Below, one piece after another: positions 5,841-5,860 of a stretch of DNA of 5,860 bases. Below the pieces are notes generated by a model. That model did not search any database and was not told where the DNA came from. It was given only the letters and a program-made list of their open reading frames with translations. The stretch comes from an uncultured Lachnospiraceae bacterium. Lineage in GTDB: Bacteria; Bacillota; Clostridia; Lachnospirales; Lachnospiraceae. A program made the position numbers and the translations under genes. The DNA lies in the NCBI GenBank assembly GCA_910588895.1, contig CAJUSS010000184.1, positions 1-5,860 of the forward strand, given 5' to 3'. How positions within the stretch are numbered: position 1 is the first letter of the stretch; each line of letters opens with the position of its first letter.

Positions 5841-5860
5841 TGGGGCCTACAGGGCTCGAA
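5841..5860 (-). tRNA. 3' end of a second tRNA, cut by the window edge
   Basis: On the minus strand 5860-5841 reads as T-loop TTCGAGC, T-stem half CCTGT, acceptor half AGGCCCC and discriminator A, then a seven-base AT-rich spacer before tRNA-Met. This is exactly the layout of a tRNA 3' end with no encoded CCA. The implied 5' acceptor is GGGGCCT. Position 70 would be C, so the G3-U70 pair that marks tRNA-Ala is absent. The amino acid cannot be assigned without the anticodon, which lies outside the window. The two tRNAs are probably co-transcribed leftward. Confidence 0.75.

Noticed and set aside
1..5860. CRISPR array, insertion sequence or integrase
   Set aside because: No regularly spaced repeats, no terminal inverted repeats flanking a transposase, and no recombinase motif were seen on either strand.

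Overview
The window looks like an accessory stretch of a Firmicutes chromosome, most likely a Lachnospiraceae-type gut clostridium. The grounds are strong purine-rich Shine-Dalgarno sites, tRNA genes without an encoded CCA, a Gram-positive style lipoprotein with an acidic DxDxDGxxE repeat protein behind it, and isoleucine codon use that favours ATC/ATA over ATT. The taxonomic placement is inference from style, not from a marker gene.

Layout, left to right. Positions 1-14 may hold the first codons of a leftward gene that leaves the window. Positions 15-483 have no intact gene but contain a GC-rich relic (about 244-378) whose reading matches the calcium-loop repeat of the lipoprotein found 4 kb further on. 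A nine-codon ORF with an excellent ribosome binding site follows (484-513). Two genes then form an operon: a 274-residue four-helix membrane protein (545-1369) and a 522-residue protein (1393-2961). The second has three N-terminal membrane segments, one C-terminal segment, and a long helical, partly coiled-coil domain predicted to lie outside the membrane. I recognise neither as a named family. A probable terminator lies at 3075-3112.

Positions 2962-3353 again contain no convincing intact gene, only short open stretches. A 13-codon ORF with a consensus ribosome binding site (3354-3395) precedes a 515-residue lipoprotein (3493-5040) with two canonical DxDxDGxxE loops. After it comes a 169-residue protein (5142-5651) that resembles the Imm21 family of polymorphic-toxin immunity proteins. 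A strong bidirectional-looking hairpin terminator (5725-5756) separates these genes from leftward tRNA genes: a complete elongator tRNA-Met(CAT) at 5760-5833 and the 3' end of a second tRNA at 5841-5860.

How it fits together is inference. Imm21 proteins normally protect against a secreted toxin, but no toxin gene is visible here. The mixture of an immunity-like gene, a lipoprotein, a decayed lipoprotein copy, short gene starts and uneven base composition next to tRNA genes looks like the worn edge of a polymorphic toxin/immunity or other accessory island. The two-gene membrane module is the least explained and most interesting part. Its products are predicted to be partners in the membrane, but nothing in the sequence fixes their function.
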